Assembly: GCA_012520995.1 (NCBI GenBank)
Contig: JAAYNI010000049.1
Span: forward strand, 1 to 64,000
From: Candidatus Rifleibacteriota bacterium
GTDB taxonomy: Bacteria; Muiribacteriota; Ozemobacteria; Ozemobacterales; Ozemobacteraceae
DNA: 64,000 nt
Direction of reading: 5' to 3'
The position numbers and the translations under genes are program-made. The notes under the pieces were generated by a model. The model ran no database searches, was not told where the DNA came from, and was given only the letters and a program-made list of their open reading frames with translations. Positions 59,290 to 64,000 of the stretch are shown piece by piece (positions within the stretch are counted from its first letter, which is position 1; each line of letters begins with the position of its first letter).

Positions 59290-61452
59290 TTACTCTTCGG
59301 AAAGTTCGATTTTACCACTCTCAGAACTGAACTGCAAACGTCCGGCAACTTTTTTGCCATCCACAATAAAACCGCTTAATTTTTGAGTGGCTTTGCCTTC
59401 AATTAAGGCTTTTAAAGCAGTTTTAGTAAGCTTCTTTCCATAATATTCTTTCCAAACAACATAATTGCAGCCTTCTCTAAATCTATTGCATCCATATCCT
59501 TTATTTCCTTCGATAATCTGCCCTTTTTTGCATAAAGGACAAACGCCGACTACCTCACAGTCTTCAATTCGTTTGCCAGATGACTTTTTAACACGTCTTG
59601 GAGATTCTTTGACGACATTTCCTGTTCTATCTGAATAAGCAGCAAAGGAAGAACCCGGAGCAGTTTTAACGTCACTTATAACATTGGTCACAAAAACTGC
59701 TATGTCCTGCATAAAACCTTTTTCAGAATCTTGCCCTTTAGAAATATCTGACAAACGCTTTTCCCAAGCACCGGTCAACTCCGGACTTGTTATGCTCGGC
59801 GATACAAGAGTTATTAAATCCACGCCCTTTTGAGTCGGAACCAGACTTTTTTTATCTCTGTTCACATATTCCATTTTAACAAGCTTTTCTATTATTTCAG
59901 CTCTTGTAGCAGGCGTTCCCAAACCGCTGTCTTTCATTGCATCCCGTAACTCTTCGTCTTCAACCAGTTTCCCCGCAGTTTCCATAGTCTGAAGCAAGGA
60001 GGCCTCCGTATAGCGAGCTGGCGGCCTAGTCTTTTTAGAAAGCAATCCGCTCCCTTCAACTTTGAGAGTGTCGCCTTTTTTCAGGTCAGGAATCTCCTGT
60101 TCCGCACCCCCCTCATCCTGCTTTGCTGTTCGTTTTGCAGGGGGCTCAACCTTTCTCCAGCCATCATCTACAGGCGTTTGTCCTCCAGTCCTGAATTCAA
60201 GTTTTTCTATAGAAAGAATCAGAGAAGCTGATTTATATATATAATCCGGATAAAAAACTGCAATAAATCGCCTGGCAACCAAATCATAGATATCTTGCTC
60301 TTCGCGGCTCCAATTACGCATATCCTTGGCGTTTTTCTCTGTAGGTATTATTGCATGGTGATCCGTAATTTTAGAATTATTGAAAACTCTCTTTGTCTTT
60401 TTGGGTTTAACCTTTTCGAAATATTTTAAAAACTCGCTATACTCTGCCGGCAAAGAAGCCATTCGATTTTTCAAGGTCGGAAAAATGTCCTCCGAAAGAT
60501 AGCGGCTATCCGTTCGCGGATAAGTGAGAACCTTGCGCTTTTCATAAAGATTTTGCAAAATTGAAAGAGTTTTTGCCGCTGTTAAACCATATTTTTGATT
60601 GGCTTCTCTTTGAAGAGAAGTAAGATCATATAAAAATGGCGGAGCTTGCTTTTTTGAAGTTACAGAAAGCTTTTTAACTAAAGCATCCTTTCCTTCTATC
60701 AGTTTTGCTATAGCTTCAGCTTCTTCTTGTTTGTCTAGTCTGGAAGGATAATCTTTGTTTTTAGGATTATGGTAAAGAGCTTTAAACTTTTCAAAAACAG
60801 CCTCCACTTCCCAATAATCCTGTGGCACAAAAGAGTCGATCTCTTTTTGGCGATTCACTATCAAGGCCAAAGTCGGTGTCTGCACCCTTCCTACAGTCAA
60901 CATAGAATTATGTTTTTTAGTATAGGCTCTGGTAAAGTTTATGCCCACAAGCCAATCCGCTCTGCTGCGGCATACAGCTGCAGATGCAAGATTGTCATAA
61001 GCAGCGCCTTCTTTAATAGATGAAAAGCCTTCTTTAATAGCCTCATCTGTCATGCTGGATATCCAAAGGCGTTTAAATGGTTTTGTAGAACCGGAAAGCT
61101 CATATACCAGTCTAAAAATAAGTTCGCCTTCACGTCCTGCGTCAGCCGCATTCACAATATAATCCACATCATCTCTGTTAAACAGGCTCTTAACCTTGTA
61201 AAACTGCTCTTTTGAAGAAGGCAAAACACTAAGAGCCCATTTTTCCGGCAACATAGGCAAATCATAAAGATTCCATCTTTTCCATGCCGGATTTTGCTGC
61301 TCAGGCATTCCTAAGGCGACCAAATGCCCAAAACCCCAAGTCACTATATGATTATCGCCTTCGATATAACCGTCGCTGCGACGTTTTGCGCCTAAAATTC
61401 TGGCTATGTCCTTTCCAACGGAAGGTTTTTCCGCAAAAACCAAGACCTTCAT
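59290..61452 (-). CDS. topB: DNA topoisomerase III (type IA)
   Basis: VFAEKPSVGKDIARIL, NAADAGREGELIFR, YPRTDSRYL. Confidence 0.95.
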   Translation of the reverse strand: MKVLVFAEKPSVGKDIARILGAKRRSDGYIEGDNHIVTWGFGHLVALGMPEQQNPAWKRWNLYDLPMLPEKWALSVLPSSKEQFYKVKSLFNRDDVDYIVNAADAGREGELIFRLVYELSGSTKPFKRLWISSMTDEAIKEGFSSIKEGAAYDNLASAAVCRSRADWLVGINFTRAYTKKHNSMLTVGRVQTPTLALIVNRQKEIDSFVPQDYWEVEAVFEKFKALYHNPKNKDYPSRLDKQEEAEAIAKLIEGKDALVKKLSVTSKKQAPPFLYDLTSLQREANQKYGLTAAKTLSILQNLYEKRKVLTYPRTDSRYLSEDIFPTLKNRMASLPAEYSEFLKYFEKVKPKKTKRVFNNSKITDHHAIIPTEKNAKDMRNWSREEQDIYDLVARRFIAVFYPDYIYKSASLILSIEKLEFRTGGQTPVDDGWRKVEPPAKRTAKQDEGGAEQEIPDLKKGDTLKVEGSGLLSKKTRPPARYTEASLLQTMETAGKLVEDEELRDAMKDSGLGTPATRAEIIEKLVKMEYVNRDKKSLVPTQKGVDLITLVSPSITSPELTGAWEKRLSDISKGQDSEKGFMQDIAVFVTNVISDVKTAPGSSFAAYSDRTGNVVKESPRRVKKSSGKRIEDCEVVGVCPLCKKGQIIEGNKGYGCNRFREGCNYVVWKEYYGKKLTKTALKALIEGKATQKLSGFIVDGKKVAGRLQFSSESGKIELSEE

Positions 61453-61485
61453 TTTAAGCCCCCTAGATGAACAGACAAAAAGCCA

Positions 61486-62187
61486 TCAGGGCAAATACTC
61501 CGTGGACGAAATACGCGTAATTTGCGGATGCTTGTAAAGCCAGCTTGTCAGCTCTAGATTTGAGACATTTCCAGGAAGTGATACAGTAATATCATAAGAA
61601 ACATGCTGATTATCATCTTCAGTTTTAAGAGATATGTTGAGCATGACTACCCCTATTTCGCTCAAAAGGGTTTCCATCTGAGTGATCGTAGTATTGGCTG
61701 AGGTTTGTATGAACAAACGGCGGCTGTACGGAAAATAGGACCTGTAAATAGGCGAACGGGAAAAATAGTTGAGAAAAAGCAAAATAGTAGCCACTATTGC
61801 CGCCAAGCGTATATGCCCCACTCCGACTGCTATTCCTATAGCACAAGTGGTCCATATACCTGCTGCCGTGGTCAAGCCCTGAACAGAGCCGGTTCTGTTA
61901 AGAATAGTACCCGCACACAAAAACGAAATGCCGCTGACAATACCGGAGGCCATTCTGGAAGGATCTACAGAAACGCCAGTATAATGAATAACATCAAAAA
62001 ATCCATACTTGGAAATCATAGTCATCAAAGAAGCGCCTATAGCAACTATAGCGTGAGTTTTGAGACCTGCCGACTTAAGTTGGTTTCCGCGTTCCAAGCC
62101 GATTGACAAACCGAGCATTCCTGCTATGACAAGACGCAATAGAAGTTCTTTTTCGTTGATAGGCAAACCGGATATATTTGAAAACAT
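61486..62187 (-). CDS. MgtC/SapB family membrane protein
   Basis: MLGLSIGLERGNQLKSAGLKTHAIVAIGASLM. Confidence 0.93.
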   Translation of the reverse strand: MFSNISGLPINEKELLLRLVIAGMLGLSIGLERGNQLKSAGLKTHAIVAIGASLMTMISKYGFFDVIHYTGVSVDPSRMASGIVSGISFLCAGTILNRTGSVQGLTTAAGIWTTCAIGIAVGVGHIRLAAIVATILLFLNYFSRSPIYRSYFPYSRRLFIQTSANTTITQMETLLSEIGVVMLNISLKTEDDNQHVSYDITVSLPGNVSNLELTSWLYKHPQITRISSTEYLP

Positions 62188-62385
62188 TTTTTCCGTTCAG
62201 ATTAACAATTGACTTATAGTTGGCATTACAGTAAAAAAATAATATAATTACAAATGAAAGTCAAGAATCAAACTGGCATAAACCCTGTCAACAAGATAAA
62301 AAACGACATTTTACAAAATAAGCTTTAAATAATCGCCTAATTTGACGATACTACTGATGAATCATTAATTCTGGCAGAGCATAAC

Positions 62386-63477
62386 ATGTCAAAAAACTAC
62401 ATTCCGGTATTCGCCGAAGAAATCTTCATAGTCAACCTTTATGGCACAGATGAAGAAATAGACGAATTTAACGAGCTGATCAAACAAAAAGAAGCAGAAA
62501 AGAATCTGGTTTCCATCGCCCTGTTGATCGAGGAAATCAAACGACGCAATTTTCTAAAAATGGATTGGCAGTGCTGCGACAGATGCAGATACTATAAAAA
62601 CTGCAAAATCAATTGGTACAGAGGCGAAAGAGATTGCAAAACTAGACACTGCTGTACTTATTGTCAAAACTACTGGACTTGTTATAAAGAATTCTGTTCA
62701 CAAAATAACATGAAGTCAGAAGAAGCTCCCCACTTTGCGGAACCTGAAAAAAAAGCTGACCCTGACAACACTTTTCTCCTATCTATACTCATAGCCATAC
62801 TGATTCTGTTTCCTTCAATTGCCGAAGCTGGTCTCTCTCTCTCAGGAGCTACAGGCTACATAACAGTTCCCTCGCACGAAGTATCACAAAGGTTTGATTT
62901 AGCTGTATCTACAAGAATGCACACAACAAAAAGCGGCTCAGACGAGTTTCTCACAAACCTTGCACTCACCTTTTCTCCATTTGAAAACTTTGAAGCTGGA
63001 ATCCAAGCTCCAATTGATTCAGCAAAAGACAGCACTCAAATAGACCCGGTTTTACATTTTAAAGCTTCCATGAAAGGCCTTCTCCCAGGAGACTTTTCAA
63101 GACTCGCTTTCGGAGGAATCTTTGACACCAATCCTAACAACTGGCACAGTCTTTATCTGACAGCTGCCGGCTTTGGTGTCGCGTACAACTTTGGCGGAGA
63201 AAAATACTCTGGAACATCTCACTTTGGGAAGTATAAAAACAACCGCCCAAACTCAGTTTCGATTATAGCAGGCGCTCAAGGTGATAACGCGCTGCCTGGG
63301 GAAACAGGCTACAGAACAGCTTGGATGCTTGATTACAACGGCGATGTGGTTTCCTTGGGCTGGAGACTATTTGCAGACAGGGGATTTTCTTTGCACATTG
63401 CCTTTCAGACACAAACAAGCTATGATGATTTCTATGACTTTAAACCTGTCTTGTTTGGATTCGGTGCAAACTTTTGA
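62386..63477 (+). CDS. Hypothetical: N-terminal Cys-rich cluster, internal TM/signal-like segment, YjbH-like barrel
   Basis: CCDRCRYYKNC...CCTYCQNYWTC; LLSILIAILILFPSIAEA; GLSLSGATGYITVPSHEV. Confidence 0.6.
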   Translation: MSKNYIPVFAEEIFIVNLYGTDEEIDEFNELIKQKEAEKNLVSIALLIEEIKRRNFLKMDWQCCDRCRYYKNCKINWYRGERDCKTRHCCTYCQNYWTCYKEFCSQNNMKSEEAPHFAEPEKKADPDNTFLLSILIAILILFPSIAEAGLSLSGATGYITVPSHEVSQRFDLAVSTRMHTTKSGSDEFLTNLALTFSPFENFEAGIQAPIDSAKDSTQIDPVLHFKASMKGLLPGDFSRLAFGGIFDTNPNNWHSLYLTAAGFGVAYNFGGEKYSGTSHFGKYKNNRPNSVSIIAGAQGDNALPGETGYRTAWMLDYNGDVVSLGWRLFADRGFSLHIAFQTQTSYDDFYDFKPVLFGFGANF

Positions 63478-63599
63478 TCTGAGCAGGACTTACAAAGATT
63501 GCTCATTACTTTCTTTTTATGATAAAATAGACCTTGTGCCGCTTCGCTTGGACTGGATGAAAATGCGAAGCAACAGAATGTCAGGAGGACTTTTTCTAA

Positions 63600-64000
63600 A
63601 TGCCAACCTTTCACTATAGAGCCCGAAATTCAAAAGGAAATATCGTATCTGGCGAAATAGAGGCTGACAGCCAAGAAGCCTGTATTGCTAAGTTACGTGA
63701 GAGAAACTTTTATGTTTCCTCAATAAAAGAAGTAAAAAAACGTGGCGGTAACATCGTTTTATTTGGTGGCGGTGTATCCGCTAAAGAAGTCTCAATCTTT
63801 GCTCGACAATTTGCCACCATGATTGGCTCTGGCGTGCCTATTGTCCGTTGCTTGACCATTTTGCAGGCTCAAGCGGACAACCCCGCTTTCCGAAACATCA
63901 TATCTCAAGTGCGTGTAGACGTTGAAAGCGGAACAACCCTGTCCAAAGCCTTGGAAAAATATCCCAAAACCTTTTCCAACCTTTTCTGCTCTCTGGTTAA
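63600..64000 (+). CDS. pilC: Type IV pilus/type II secretion inner-membrane protein PilC (truncated by window)
   Basis: MPTFHYRARNSKGNIVSGEIEADSQEACIAKLRERNFYV...FARQFATMIGSGVPIVRCLTIL. Confidence 0.9.
   Translation, partial: MPTFHYRARNSKGNIVSGEIEADSQEACIAKLRERNFYVSSIKEVKKRGGNIVLFGGGVSAKEVSIFARQFATMIGSGVPIVRCLTILQAQADNPAFRNIISQVRVDVESGTTLSKALEKYPKTFSNLFCSLV

Noticed and set aside
61705-62106. 133-aa plus-strand ORF
   Set aside because: Antisense to the MgtC-family gene, no RBS or domain.

Overview
This 64 kb AT-rich chromosomal window appears to come from a diderm bacterium: it encodes a secretin, outer-membrane-type barrels and many Sec signal peptides. The taxon is not identifiable with confidence; a TPR-rich candidate-phylum lineage is only a guess. 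Recognisable content: TPR proteins; a metal locus (His/Cys-rich secreted proteins, CopA-type P1B ATPase, DUF3793 protein plus flavodoxin); clpS-clpA; a solitary C5 DNA methyltransferase; an Nth-like glycosylase; three toxin-antitoxin modules; an ABC-F ATPase; a PLD protein, glycogen debranching enzyme and esterase; pth; an rpmF-plsX-fabG-acpP-fabF-spoVS cluster; a type IV pilus operon (PilM-PilN fusion, PilO-, PilP- and PilQ-like, then HEAT-repeat and rhomboid-like proteins and rnhA); a secreted CX5R phosphatase; a LysM protein; a rhomboid protease; topoisomerase III; MgtC; and a truncated pilC at the right edge. Two non-coding signals stand out. (1) A family of composite intergenic elements has a consistent order: a roughly 90 bp MITE-like unit with CTCTAGTGC/GCACTAGAG ends, a variable G-rich tract (often a canonical G-quadruplex motif), and a conserved block of about 60 bp. 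In three places the CTA(G/A)TGC end supplies the stop codon of the neighbouring gene. (2) Five perfect TTAG-N6-CTAA palindromes, resembling DtxR/IdeR operators, lie upstream of the CopA-type ATPase and of the DUF3793-flavodoxin pair, two of them overlapping predicted -10 elements. All calls come from reading the sequence and the supplied ORF track; no searches were run.
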